DNA from: Phoronis australis
Taxonomy: Eukaryota; Phoronida; Phoronidae
NCBI GenBank assembly: GCA_002633005.1
Contig: NMRA01000030.1
Location: 197,174-261,173 of the forward strand
Reading direction: 5' to 3'
Length of the DNA stretch: 64,000 nucleotides
In this document: positions 46,758 through 60,050 of the stretch, one piece after another
Numbering within the stretch: the first letter of the stretch is position 1
Layout of the letters: every line of letters begins with the position of its first letter
Translations under genes and position numbers: made by a program
Notes under the pieces: generated by a model
Databases searched by the model: none
What the model was told of the DNA's origin: nothing
What the model saw: the letters and a program-made list of their open reading frames with translations, nothing else

Positions 46758-47501
46758 ACTAATTACGTTACTTGATATTTGAGTCGGTTGGCAACACAGT
46801 CTACAAATTCGATCTCTTGAGATTTGGTGTTAGTTTCGACACAATTCATACAGGTTAGGTGAATATATAAGAGGGTCTTTGTGCTCGCTCATATTCCATT
46901 TGCTTTTGGCGAAAAGTCTTTGGTATTATAACACGTTTTTCCTTTGATAAATATTAGAAACGAACTTTCAAAAGCGCTGTCGTCCCACTTTTTATTGAAA
47001 TGTGAAATAGTTTAAAAGCAGTATAAAATAAATGAAGACGAATGTCAACATGAAATTGTAATAAATAACTTTGTTGTATAAACTTTCGTTTTTTCATGTT
47101 TTATCTAGTTTTTGTTCAGTTTTCTTCGTCGGTAACGGCAACGATTTCAACATATTTTTAACTTCATTTTAAAAACAAATCTTCATAGTTTTGAACAACA
47201 GTCTGCATATGTTATCTGTAGTTAGCTTAATTTGAATCCAATTAGCATCTTGTGAGATACGATGCTTTGTTATTAGATTAATGGGAGGTAAGTATACAGT
47301 AACCTTGATGAAGCGGCAACGGTGCGTGATTTTGATTCGAATATAACCCTACACCAACACAGCAATAGACGCTCTGTTCAAACCTTCGTTTGTGAAGCTG
47401 CACAAAATAACGACCAGAGAACCTTTTGTAATCACTGTCATGACATGATCAGATACAACAGTGCAGTACCAGCAACAGAGGGCGCCATTAGTTACGGAAC
47501 C

Positions 47502-48600
47502 AGGGCGCGTTCAGCAACATTAGGACCTACACAAGGGCCTTGTTAAAAAGCAAGACTTCGCGAGATTTTTTGAGATATTGCCGTATATTTTGAATGAGAA
47601 CACGTAATTTTGGCTAGATTTTCAACCCGTTAGAAAACTAATGAACTCTTCCTAGATCAAACTCTTCCACAGTCTCGTATGTCGACACGTAATAGCGCCT
47701 CCTTTGGCACTCAATTTTTTTAGCCCCGGTTCAGTTTGCCTCCCCAATTTCATGAAAAATTGGCGCTTGCTGGGTTGGTTGGGCATTTCAAGTTCTGTGA
47801 TGCACGTGAACGTTACGAATAACATTTCCTCGGTTTTTTAATCTGTTTTGAGTGCAACATTGTCAGCTGTTGACCACTTGACCCGCTATTTGCTCAACTG
47901 TGGCTTTTCTTAAATCTTTACTGCTTGCAAGTGGGAAGATGAAATTTAATGGGAAATTCTGGTACCCTTCAGACTTCTTGGATTTGTGAAAAAAAATTGG
48001 CTGCGCGACATCCATTTTTCACTTGATATCTGGAATCTGGAGAGTTTTGGCGATCTGAATGCGCTGTTTCTCAGTTCTTGAATTTCATGCAAATAGTGGT
48101 TTTGGGGTGAAAAATGCTGATTCGGCATATTTTTGCTCGTTTTTTTAAGTAGCTGGCTGCAATTCAGGTAGTCGTAAAAAGTGGAAAATTGATTTTGGAA
48201 TCAGTTTCAATAGACTTTGTGCAAGGTTTTTGAAGCCTTTGGCCCATTGTACTCTTCAAATTTTAGTCAGGTTTTGTGCAATTATCCTGTGGAACAGACG
48301 CGACTGAGCTCGCGAAATATAGCCATGCCAGTAAACCTAGTGTGGTAACCTGGCGTGCGTTCAGTAAGGCTAGGACCTACGCTAGGACCTAGATAAAATC
48401 TAGTCAAAGTCACGTGTTCTAACTTAAAATACACGGCAATGTCTCACGTTATCTCGCGAAGTGTTGCGTTTTAGCGAGGTCCTAGCGCTACTGAACGGGA
48501 GGCTGCTTCACCCGGTAACATGGCGACATTCCTCTAAATCTTCCGTAATCTCGCGTTTTCTCGAATTACTTAATTGGGTCTACTGAACGCACCCCAGGTA
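47502..48600. mobile_element. Possible 1.1-kb element with GCGTTCAG termini
   Basis: Left end GGGCGCGTTCAGCAACATTA and right end CTACTGAACGCACCCC form a short inverted pair. The first 130 bases share internal sequence with 42815-42959, and a shorter relative sits inside at 48352-48512. The boundary is uncertain. Confidence 0.4.
48352..48512. mobile_element. Short MITE, GTTCAGTAACGCTA family
   Basis: Begins GCGTGCGTTCAGTAAGGC, ends GCGCTACTGAACGGG, and carries the inverted TGCCGTGTATTTTAAAT block of the copy at 42815-42959. Confidence 0.7.
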
Positions 48601-48639
48601 TACAGCCAGAAATCCAGTACCGTGAAATAGTCACGCTGT

Positions 48640-48905
48640 GCGCGTTTGTGTGTTTGTTAACTAGGGACTTAGTCCTTAAATTAGGGGCGGTGTTCGAAAA
48701 GCTCCCTATTGATCTTCAATACTATTGAGAATTCATGGAGTTTACTTTCGGTGTGTGTCATACCTAAAAATTGGCTTAGTAAAGAAGATTAAATACCATT
48801 CGAAAGAAAAATCAATATTTGCACAAGTTCACAAATGTGATGGGAAGTTACGGTACATTGTTGAGTCCCTATTTGGGAGAGTTTCATGCAATCGGGCACA
48901 GATTC
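48640..48905. mobile_element. Relative of the MITE at 131-497
   Basis: The right end CCCTATTTGGGAGAGTTTCA and GCAATCGGGCACAG matches the right end of the first MITE. The left end is degenerate. Confidence 0.45.
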
Positions 48906-49740
48906 CTGAAAGAGACTGTAAGCTGATAGGTCACGTGTTCTTGTCCTTTTTTCGGTGTTTTTGCTTCTCCGAGGGAGACCTTTTTGCCCACCCAAATGGG
49001 GGGCTCGTTCGAATCCCCGAGTCCCACCCCCGTCGGTGCGTGCATGTTAGTCTTGTCTTGGTAGGTACATAAATATGCCCTTATTTACAAGTAACATTTG
49101 AAGTATGTACGTCGAAGCTACACTGGTGTCTCTGAGTATAAACGAGCTTATTCAAAATTAACGGAAAACAATCTAAGTGCGGTCGCCGCATTGGAGGTCG
49201 CTGCAAAGGCCTCTCCACCTGTCTGGTTTTGGTATAAATGGGCCTTTACTCACCCAAAAAGCTCATGGTTGGACTTACAAACACAATGTCGTGTGGCCGT
49301 TAGTGAGCCATGTTTGTAAGCCTCAATGAACTGAATTTATCGACCCGTGTAGGCCTACTAAGTTCGTAAGGCGCAATTTTTTAAGTGCGACAGGCGTGGT
49401 TGTCGTAGGCCTAAAGATGATTTGTTTAAACTTGGACGTCAATTCGAGACGATACGTCAATCATCTTCTCATATATTTCTCGCAACACCAGCATGTCCCT
49501 ATTAAAAATTCAAGTGCATGAGAGTCTCTTCCTGATAAACTACATAAGAGGTCAAGGTTGTCTCATCAGAGCCAAAAGAACAATTATGGTCGTCATCACC
49601 GTTATTGACAATATTTTTTCATGTTCTTGTGGTTATCTCTGTCCGTGTCATTGTTCCCGACACGGAAATCTTCGAAAATGATGCATGTCTTTTTCACTCA
49701 GATCATCACATTATTTCAAACCGTTAATCTAGTTCAAACG

Positions 49741-50106
49741 TCATGTCATGCTGTTACTGGTTAGTTGGAGAAGCTGTGTAGTATGCTATGTTACGACTGG
49801 TTAGTTAGATGGACAAGTTGTGCGTCATGTCATGCTATGACTGGTTAGTTAGATGGACAAGTTGTGCGTCATGTCATGCTATGACTGAATAGTTAGATGT
49901 AGAAGTTGTGCGTCATGTCATGCTATGACTGAATAGTTAGATGTAGAAGTTGTGCGTCATGTCATGCTATGACTGATTAGTTAGATGTACAAGTTGTGCG
50001 TCATGTCATGCTATGACTGATTAGTTAGATGTACAAGTTGTGCGTCATGTCATGCTATGACTGATTAGTTTGATGTACAAGTTGTGCGTCACGCCATGCT
50101 ATGATT
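49741..50106. repeat. 44-base minisatellite, about 8 units
   Basis: Unit TATGACTGATTAGTTAGATG followed by TACAAGTTGTGCGTCATGTCATGC. The central units are almost identical; the first two and last are diverged. Period 44 leaves no sustained reading frame. Confidence 0.95.
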
Positions 50107-51622
50107 GATACAGATTGTGGTGACCATCTTACTAGATTTAGATTGCATTACAGCTTCACAAATATGAAGACTTCAACTTATGTAATTTTTTTCTGTCGAG
50201 TTCTCTGGATAAAATATCCAAGTGAAATTCTTAGACGCGTTTTGTAGCTACCTAAATTTCCGAAAATAGGCCCATCGGAGGATATTGGTAAGATGATGAT
50301 GCAGTTGTATCTCCCTAGTAAGAATTCTGTTCATGATCAGTATTTATGTCGCGCTATAAAACTATCCTTGATACTGTGCCAATGCGGTTAGTTACTCAAT
50401 ATCTCGTTAAATGATTGTCCTTTGAGTAAAAACGTGATCCCAAAATATAATGTCTTGCCAAAATAAACAAAATTTTACATCAAAACATATCCATGTGTTT
50501 TTTAAAACAACCCATCAGATTTTCAAAACATGCAAACAGTTATCGTAAATAAGCCCATGGGCTTACTTTTGGGTGGGCCTGTTTTCGGAAATTCCCGGTA
50601 GCGGTATAGATGCACAACTGGCAGATCTCAAATGAACTCTTTAATATCTGTAGAAGTTCCGACCATCTCTGAAAGTTACGATTTTATATCGTCAAATTTA
50701 TTGGTTGATAAGGAGCAACCCAGAGCACCCGGAGTGTGAGTGAATGACGTCGGTGTTTCTTTTGCATTAAATGGGGAAGGTAAATGCTATATTCTTTGCC
50801 ACTGATGTGTGAATGGGCGACTATTTGAAACATTTTTGCTGTGCACATGGAGCGTGCATATAGTCTACACTCACCAAGTATATTTATTGCGCTGTCATTG
50901 CTTAAATTTGCTGGACCCTTAGTTTATTACCAATTTTGATTTGTTTGGCATTGAAACTTGACAGGTTTTTAAGAGTTTTCAAAAAGTTTTGGATTTTCCA
51001 CAAATTCGGAAAGATATTTAATCATGTTTCACACATTTTGGAGACATTGATTAAATTTTCCCACGATTATTGTTAGAGATTGCAAGGACACGTTTTTGTT
51101 TGTTAGCAGGTAACTTTACAGAAAGCAACCTAATTCTTACCATGGGCGCATATCCTTACCACACACCGCAAAAATTCTAACCACGATTTACAAAAACCGT
51201 TGCTAAGGGTCCTGATCACAAACTATGTTCCGTTACTCACACTTCAGATATAAGTTAGGAAATGGAACGCTCAACGCGGTCACTTGCATTAAAAAGTGTC
51301 GGTGGTAAGCGGTGTCTTGGTGTGGTTGGTGTTCAGTTTCCGTGGAAAGGTTTCTGTGCGTGGTCGAAAATTAGTGGCAACTGGGGGGATGTATTGCAAC
51401 CGAGGAGGGTGCAAAAGTAATGGGTGGCAATTGGGGGGAGGCGAAATGCAGTGGCAACAACCGGAAATGGGAAATTGAAATTTGAAAATAAACTGACTGT
51501 GTTTCCTAAGAAATGCACAGCTTTCTTCCGTGTCTGCGATTCAGTCCTGGATGGTAAACACTAATGAAGACAGTACGGAACACCACAGAACCTTAGGCAT
51601 ACTATACAAGGGACCACACTTA

Positions 51623-51726
51623 TATATGTGTGTGTGTGTGTGTGCCTGCCTGCCTGCCTGCCCGCCCGCCCGCGGCTCGCCCGCCCGTCCGCCCGCCCGC
51701 CCGCCTGCCTGCTTGCATACATGCAT
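51623..51726. repeat. Compound microsatellite (TG)n (TGCC)n (CGCC)n (TGCC)n
   Basis: Tetranucleotide blocks follow a TG run with CGCGGCTCGC in the middle, strikingly GC-rich inside AT-rich flanks. Confidence 0.95.
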
Positions 51727-52146
51727 TTTATGATTTGAAAGTACAGATATGTGCTTTATTGACACGCAAATAACACATAAATGACGATTTAGTTCCCAAA
51801 AGGTTCTATCGATTTCGTGTTAGGTTGCTTGGAAAAGGTATTTCCTTCAAAACAATCTTCTCATTAGCCGTCCGTTATTATATGGCAGTGAGGCAAGGTA
51901 CTAATTTTATAGACGGCGTGCTTTGTACATGCTCACTTGTACCAAATTGTGATAAGATGGCAATTAAATATTATTCTTATTAAATGGATAAGACAACAAA
52001 TATTATTGGTTCTGATCTGTTCTCCGACTCATTTTGAAATCTGCGCCTTAGTGACTGAAAACCTTCCGGCACAAGAATGAACTTGTGTTCAAAACACTTA
52101 CCCTCAAGTTCTGTAACAAATCTTAGAGGCTTGGGGAGAATTGAAA

Positions 52147-52224
52147 GTTGACTGTTATTTGACACCAAGCTCTGCTGTTACAAGTTGACTGTTATTTGAC
52201 ACCAAGTTCTACAGTTACAAGTTG
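52147..52224. repeat. Tandem duplication of about 39 bases
   Basis: GTTGACTGTTATTTGACACC and following bases occur twice in succession. Confidence 0.9.
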
Positions 52225-55200
52225 GCTTGCCATGGCAGGTCACGTTATACACAGATGTTGTCCTTAAGCAATAACGGTCAATTTTCTAAGTCAAGAACCA
52301 GCTTCTCATCTGAGTTAGGAAGAAGTTGGGATTCATTTTATAGATGTTCGTGTTCTAAATCAGAGACTAGTTTCTTTGATGGATCGTGGGTTTGGCCGTT
52401 TTAAGGAATAAAGCGCCCGTCCTTATCAATTTCAGCCAGGGTCCCGAACATTTTTGAAAAGCCCAATAACCCACGCAATCAAGGACTCGTTGAAGCTTGC
52501 TAAAGCTATGCGAAACTACCGGATAATGATGGAATGTCTAGCACGCCACGAGTACCACCATCCCCTATATGTGTCGTGGAGATGTGCCCAGTTTTGTCGA
52601 TAGTGTCACTAATTACAGACCGTACAGGAAGCATTCCTATTTCAAACCTCATCATGAATACAAATCTCCCGCATTGTTTCGTATCGTGAGTGCAATGTGC
52701 CGCATAGTTTACTGAATCTAGTCATGTATCGTAACGTGTAATTGACAATTTGCGGTGGCTAATTGTTGTAGTTTCATTTGCCATCCTTGGGAAGACAAGT
52801 TACATCCTGTATGGAAATAATCCGTCTTCTTGTAAGCATTTTTTAAAAATTCTTCAAAACTAATTAATTTAAATTGAATAAAGACCCCACGGATTGTATT
52901 CTTTTTTAACGTACCTTAATCAAATGTGAAATCTTTTCTGTTGATTTCTGTAACAAAAATTGGCCCTTTCGTTTACAACCACCTTGAAAAGTAGTAGGAA
53001 TCGAAAAAACACATCTTTTTGTAGGGAATCTGACCATGAAAGTGTCCCATCTTTGCCCCACGTCCCGTATGCTTTCTGCCTCTTAGGTTTGGATCTGACC
53101 TGAAATAATATCATATCCGAGAAATTCCTAGAATACTAGAGTAAGTTCACTAACGAAAAATATTTTGAAATACGTTCGAAACCCTCCCGCCCCACACTTA
53201 AACTCCTAGGTTCGCCCCAGACAAGGCTGGCATCACTGTTTGTAGTACCCGACAATCCAAATTCAATATCTCATCTTCGTTCTCATCTGTACTGTAATCG
53301 AGTGAAGTCCGAGCTGCACGTGATATTCCAACCCTCTTCATATCTCTTATTTGTACAAACATTCTGGAAAAATTGGACAGCGCCTATATTTCTTTTTCAT
53401 TGTTATACCATTGAAAATTGGTTTAACTGATATAGACTATTATGTTTATGTTGACAAACTGGTCTTTAACTAATTAGTGGTCCCTTTAAACAATGGCAGG
53501 GTCGACTTGTGTAGGGAAACCAATGTGAGAATTGATTGCGACTAGACGATGAAATTGAAGACAGGAACTGATAACAACACTCCGGCGAAATATCCTTATA
53601 GACCGCTCAGGCGACCCTCCAATAAATCAGAACCAAGATCGATCGCTGACTCTACCAGGTATTGACCATGACGCATGTGATATTGTATTTATTATCGATT
53701 TGGGTAACCATCCTGTCACCTACCGAAGTTTGTCACTATAGCATGATCCTAAGAAAACAATGCAACTCATTATTTATGCAGTAGTCCAACGCTCTAATTG
53801 CTTAATGGTTATTGAATTACCATGATTTTCGGTAACTAACTGCAGATCCCTTTCAATTACTGTAGACAAACGAGTCTATTCATCATACAAGGTCACCGGC
53901 CCCGGTATTTTGCTTTCACTTAACAACACATTAAATGAAAGTGACGAATTATTTAATGTCCGGTAATTTCAGAACGACCTGGGGTTCAGTGTTTTAATTC
54001 GAATTGATTTCAAATTCAATTTTACACGACAAACGGGCACTTAGAGAGTTTCAGGGCCTTGATTCGATGATAGCAGAACATATAAAAACATACATTGTTA
54101 TATGACTGGGTGGCCAGCAAACACAACGGCCGCTAAAAGCTGACCACCGAGTAACAATAAATGAACTAGATGAGAATTAAGAAGAAAAATGTAGATTACA
54201 ACAGAAAAAGGACATGCACAATGCAAGGTTATTTAAAAACGTACATGTATTTTACAACGATTTGTACACAGGGGCTATTGATACAAGGGACTTTCCAATA
54301 CATATCAAACAATACATTTTACCAGATGGGTCGTGATCCGTCACTTTATTGCTTTAATCCACACCTCCACGATCTCTAGTCGGGTGCTTTTTTAAAATCA
54401 ATGAATTGACAGTAAAAGCAACAACATTTTTTTTACTTTAAATTAATTATTCTTATCAAAATGCCATAAGCACAAATTCNGAAGCTCAAAAATCGATTTT
54501 TTTGCCTATGACACTTTATTAAGACTAAATCATTTAAAATAAGAAAATGTTGGCCTCTGTTAAACGACAAATACTTGGTAATTAGAGCATGTAAGCATGT
54601 TGTTAACCGTAGAATAGACTTTTCGGAACTCTTGTCATTCTGATTCAATATCATTTTATTCGGTCCATTCATTCAAGTCATTGCAGTACATATTTTTTGC
54701 CTACAACTTCAAGTAGTCTGTTATCACGATAAGTGTTTGAGTCATTCTTTGACCCACCCTTAACCAGCAATGGTGCTATCACACCCGTACACCACTGGCT
54801 GGAATAGACACGGGAGATAAATCCATGAGTAAATCTTTCATGGGAGCACCATATCTAGAAAACTCCCGTAGGGACCAGAAGCTTTGTTGTATTTCAACTG
54901 ATTTAAAGACAATGGTCAATTTCTTCCTCATTTATTTCAACGTTCAAATTAGAATTATTTCCATCTAGAGCTGGTTCGCCTGCTAGAAAGCTGTGCCTCT
55001 GCACACAGTCAGAAACTGATTTCAATAATCATCGTTTTCGTCAACATTCGGACCAGTCACTAAACCATAAGTGCTTCCGAAGGTCTGTTACGAACTGGTT
55101 TCAGACAAAAACTTTTTTTTGAAATTTAAGGGTTATAATAACTATCATGTTCATAGCCAATATGTGGAAAATCTTCTAAAAATATATCTGGAGTGCCGTC

Positions 55201-56839
55201 TTCAATTACATAAACCGGTAGTTTATCGGTACGGTCATTTATATAGGTAAACCGAGCAATGTCAAAAACACTCATCAGCAAATTTTGTAACTTCGGTAAA
55301 TGACAACCTTCGTGGGTTTCTCTAAAAATGTGGTTATGATATGAAGTGCTATCTGTGTTTTTCATTACTACCCTGGCAAATTCTTAAAAAACATTTTTGA
55401 CAAAAAATGTTGACAGATTAAATGTGGTTATCGTGATACACGTTTTGACTATGAACTGACATAAACAAGTTACTTTGTTGAGTACTTAACTGTAAAGGCG
55501 TCACTGTCCCCTTAACAAACATTGTCAATATTTGAACATTTAATTTGAGTTTGTTTTCATGTTTATAGCTTCAACGCGGTAACTGTGAAGTGATTTGGTT
55601 CAAAACGAATAATCGAAAATTAACAAGTGTGCGTTTACAATAAAGACTTTTCGCAGTTGACTTGAGCGTAGAAAAGGTATTTACTTATTACAGTGGCTAG
55701 TACAATTAATTCAAACAGTTATAGGTATAACACTCGTTAGAAAAATAAGTTTCCAGCCCAGTGGGGCTTATTGGTCAATTTAACCACACAACTCAGATGT
55801 ACCATAAATGCGACAGTTTCTAAGTTCAAAAGCTGACTTGATACATTTGGCGAATTGTCTAGGGACATACTGAAACAGCTGTTTTAACGTATCTAATCTT
55901 CTGAAATCAGCAAAGTTTGGGACTTGAAGCGAAACATCATTAAATAGAATAGACCTCCGTGAGTTATGAAGAGAAAAATCAAACACAAAATGTATCTCAT
56001 CCTCCACAGAATCAGAATCACAACACAAGCAAAGTCTTTCACTTACAGGAGTGTTTGCATAACGACCAGTTTCCAAGTGCAATGGGAGATTTCCTGCTCT
56101 AAACTGAGCCAAAAGAGCTCGCTCGAAATGAGATGAATTAAGCTTCACATACGGTTCAGTTAAAAACTCGTGCTTAGATAAAATGTAGGTTCTTAATTTG
56201 GGTTTCGTTACAACAGACTCAGCTGTTTTGAGTATTCAAATAGTTTGTTTCTAACATCTGCTATGTTATAAGTAGTCAAATTTTGAAGACAGGATTGCAT
56301 GCCAATTACCTTAAACAAATTTTGATACCGTCTATCCAACCATTTCTACCAACAGAGTACTCCCATAGAAATACCTTTTCAGTAGCCTATTACCACCTGT
56401 AGTCATTAATTTGTAACAAAGACGCAACATATTCCATTTAAATCCGTTTCCGGTAGAGTCCCACCCCATATCGCCACTAACAGCATGAGTGGCTGTAAAT
56501 CGGTTGACCCTTAGATAAAAACGCATAGCTCTGTTTCGAATATTTTCATCATTACCAACATTTTTGTAACCCCAATCAGATGACCCGTAATCCAAAACTG
56601 GTGCCACACACGAATTAAAGAATGTTTTAAATGTTTCGAATCCTAGATTCTTGTTAACACGGATTGTTGAGCATATCTTCGCTAACGCTCTACCAGAAGC
56701 TTCAGATAACGTATTCCAATTTTCTTTGAAGTCAAAATGTTGATCCAGAATACAACCTCAATATTTGTATGAGGATTTATAACTAATGACACTGTTTAAA
56801 ATAAATTCAAAACTGCTTGTAGGCATGGACTTTGCTCGA

Positions 56840-57600
56840 AAATGGACAAAGTTAATTTTTCCATGTTTACAACCATTCTCCACTTTTTACACCAGTTGTT
56901 TAAAACCTTCAAATTATCTTCATGTCACTATCATTCTCAGACAAAAGTACAATATCTTCGGCATAAAGAAGCACTGAAATATTGTTCGGGCCACATTTTA
57001 CACCTTTATCCAATTTTTTTTTTAATTTCCAGAGCTAAGTCGTTTATATATATACATGTAAGGCAAAGAGTGTCGGTGATAAAACGTCCCCCTGACGGAC
57101 ATCATTTTCAGGAGTGAACCAACCACTATACAGAGTGCCATTTAATTGTATACAGTTCAACGGACTTCTGTAAATCATTCGAATTGCATCATACACTCTA
57201 CCATTAATATTATTTTGCAGTAATTTATAAAACAGAAGTTCATGGTTTGTCCAGTCAAAAGCTTTTTTTCATGTCCACAATTGTCACAAATGTAGAAAGG
57301 TTAGACGACTTTGTTGTTTGAATAATTGATGACAGGATATACAAGTGATCAATACAGGACTGTGGACTTCGAAAATCATTTGACTGAACTAAAATATTGT
57401 TCGGTTCACAGAAACCCACAATTCTATTATTCAACACAGTACTGAAGAATTTATAAATATTTGAAAGAAGACTAATCCAACGGTAGTTCAAAGGTATTCT
57501 AGGTTCGTCTGGAGAATTCTTAGGCATCGGGATTATAATTGCCTTACACCAATCAGAAGGCATTAGTCCACGTTTAAAAGATTCATTAAAAAACGGTTAG
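56840..57600 (-). pseudogene. LINE reverse transcriptase core, broken
   Basis: Peptides include I-I-I-P-M-P-K-N and P-L-N-Y-R-W-I-S-L-L-S-N (finger motifs), F-V-T-I-V-D-M-K-K-S-F (the first catalytic Asp), R-Q-G-D-V-L-S-P-T-L-F, and L-L-Y-A-E-D-I-V-L-L at about 56954-56965 where active enzymes have Y-A-D-D. A frameshift near 57255 and the changed Asp indicate an inactive copy. Confidence 0.85.
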
Positions 57601-58949
57601 AAAAACAACAATAGTTTCGAATCTTAACACCTCATTATGTACACAGTTATAGCCGACGTCTTTGTTATTCTTCGTTGTCATAACAACATTTCTAACCTCA
57701 TCAATAGAGATTTCACAATGCCATGATCAGTTGTATTAGAACAATCATTTTCTAGCTGCTTGCGCAAATTCAAGGTTTTCAAATAAAATTCGTCATGAAA
57801 TGGTGTATTTTCAGAAGTGCATTTAAATAATTGTTCGTAATCATTTTTCTATTTATTTAGAAAAAAAATCTATCAGAGTTTATTTTATCATTTGAATCCA
57901 AGACTTCCAGGGGAACTTCTCTAAACTTTTTTGGTCCTAGTTTTTTAACATATGCCCAGAAATCCTTAGAGTTTTCAGTATTCAGATTCTCAACTTCAAT
58001 CTGAACCTTCAACTGGTATGAACATTTCGCGCATTTAAGTTTTGTCAAACAAAAATAATTGTTTGTAATGTGACCAATTCCCGTGTAATCTTTGACTTCT
58101 TAAAAATTGTTTTTCAATGTACTTTAATTTTTTCCGAATTCCAATATAAAGGCTGATTCCTGTTAAAATACTTTCTTAGTTTACGACTCGAATAATAATC
58201 CTTATAATCCAGCAAGGAATCCATTTCCTTAATTAATAGGTCCACAAATGACTGATACACTATATCAAGTTGGTTCTGATGTTCATAGGATAACAATAAT
58301 GAAGCAGTTAAACATAAAATTCCTTTTTAAATGTCACGTTATTACTAAATTCTACCGGTATATTGGAGGTGTCATATTTACGTTTCTTCGAAAGAGTATT
58401 TGAATCTAAAGGTCTGTCGGTACCAGATAAACAGGCGAGGAGATTTTAAACCTTAAAACAAGAACAGAATGATTTGGTGCTTTACATATTTATCCAATTA
58501 ATGCGTGGATATCTAACACATCAATAATATCAGAAGTCTTAGTAACAGAAAACGGTGGTCAGCTAAAATACAATCTAAAACAGCATTTTCTCTACCCGAG
58601 ACAGAGGTAAAGTTGTCAAATTCCATTACAGCGTTCTGTCGGTCAGTAACTTTTCCAGACGTGAGGGGGGCTGAACGTGCGATAACATCTGGCTCTTTTG
58701 CTAACTGCCCAGCTCAGTCTTTTGTCCCGCACGATAATAAGCAGGCCAATTATCTCCCAGGCTTCAAAGGAAACGTATGGTGGTTGCACGCTATTACCGA
58801 AAGCGTATGAACGCAGTCAAATCCAGTGCGTCCGTTTGGACAGAATAGATTGTCTTAACTTCTGTTGTAGTTAGGCGATTTTGGTGATTCAAAAACGGAA
58901 CATGATCATTTGACGTGGAATTCAGAAATGCTATTGGTTTAAGCTCAAA

Positions 58950-60050
58950 TATGTTATAACTTAACTTTCATTTTTATCAGCCCAGCCCAGTCAGTCTAGA
59001 TACGATCTGATCGGAGATTAGAGCAATTATCGAACAAAAGAGCGCAGGCTATCCAACCATAAATGCCAAAGTGGAGTTAATCAGTCGTGTAAGATATTGG
59101 CTACGGGGGTAAACTTCCCAACTTGTTGGGCCATAGAATCGAACAAGTTGGGAGCAACGGGATGTCGCCGTCATGCCGGAGTAATTCTGCCATTAACAAT
59201 AGCCAATTTCGAATCTTTCACAAAGTCAATTTTCGAATCTTTCACAAAGTCAATTAAAGCATCACCAAATCGATTGGTCTGAAGATCTATGATCTGTCTT
59301 GGGCGTACTTTGTCAATATCTTGTTTGTTACCTGTTCTAAAGGGGAGGCAGTGTGGCCTGGTTGATAAGTGCCTGCTTTCTTTAGTCGAGGTGGTTCGAG
59401 TCCCACCAGGACACACTGCTAAGCCCTTGAGCCAGGTTTCTAGCTCCTCAGCTCGGTTTTAACCATATAAAATAAAGCATAAAAATAGTTCCAGGTGATC
59501 AGTGCAAATGGGCCCACATGCGAGGCCTGCGCACGTCTGGTACAACGTGTATCAGACCGCCTGCAATTTTTGTTTTTTTAACCTGTTCCTGCGTTAAAGT
59601 CCCCACAGATAGAGAAATTGTTAACATCACTGAAGTTATACAATTGGTTGATTAGATGAGAATAAATTTCATCAATGTTCTTACTTTTGTTTGTACCCTC
59701 GGGAGGAATGTAGCATGTATAAATTACAAAACCATTTTCAGACATGATACTTGTAAACTTTACGCCTAGAATCCCACCATCAAAGGACTTATCAATAACG
59801 CTTATATCAAATTTATCAAACATTCTGTGTTTTATAAGCATACCAACAAACCCAGAACCTCTGGGAGCATTAATATGCAAATTTTCACGGTTGCAACCAA
59901 TAAATCGGTATTCTTAGACTTGAATGGTATCGTTAAAACATAAATGTGTCTCATTTAGAGAAACAACATCACAGCCAAATTGGTAAATTGTCAGTTTTCG
60001 AAAAACATTATTGTGAGCCGACCACCCATTGATATTCTAATGAGCTATGG
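58950..60050 (-). pseudogene. LINE AP-endonuclease domain, split by a SINE
   Basis: N-terminal part with L-N-E-T-H-L and G-F-V-G-M-L, then S-I-C-G-D-F-N-A-G-T-G ending at the SINE. The frame resumes on the far side with N-K-Q-D-I-D and L-A-I-V-N-G-R. The insertion is exactly reversible at the duplicated ACCTGTTC. A stop codon lies before E-Y-R-F-I-G. Confidence 0.8.
59338..59580 (+). mobile_element. tRNA-derived SINE inserted in the LINE endonuclease
   Basis: Pol III box A-like TGGCCTGGTTGATAAG at 59354 and a perfect box B GGTTCGAGTCC at 59393-59403, about 40 bases apart as in tRNA genes, then an unrelated body and a T-rich tail. It is flanked by ACCTGTTC at 59330-59337 and 59581-59588. It is not a functional tRNA because the 3' acceptor side does not pair. 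Confidence 0.88.

Larger units (their letters stand above)
46462..49740. other. 5' flank of eag
   Basis: Holds the NRF-1-type palindrome and the MITEs listed separately. A plus-strand TATATAAGAG at about 46866 resembles a TATA box facing away from eag, but no gene follows that I can recognise. Confidence 0.4.
50107..55736. other. Upstream intergenic stretch
   Basis: Apart from the simple repeats at 51623-51726 and 52147-52224 I see no gene or element. The longest open frames (for example 55126-55365 minus) are unrecognisable. Confidence 0.5.

Noticed and set aside
49000-49030. Second SINE suggested by GTTCGAATCC
   Set aside because: No box A upstream and no target duplication seen.
49741-50106. 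CRISPR-like array
   Set aside because: Uninterrupted tandem repeats without unique spacers, in a eukaryotic genome.
55126-55365. Minus-strand open frame of 79 codons downstream of the LINE
   Set aside because: Beyond the LINE 3' end and without recognisable motifs; likely chance.
59340-59420. Functional tRNA gene
   Set aside because: Boxes A and B are good, but the acceptor stem does not close and the unit has a SINE body, tail and target duplication.
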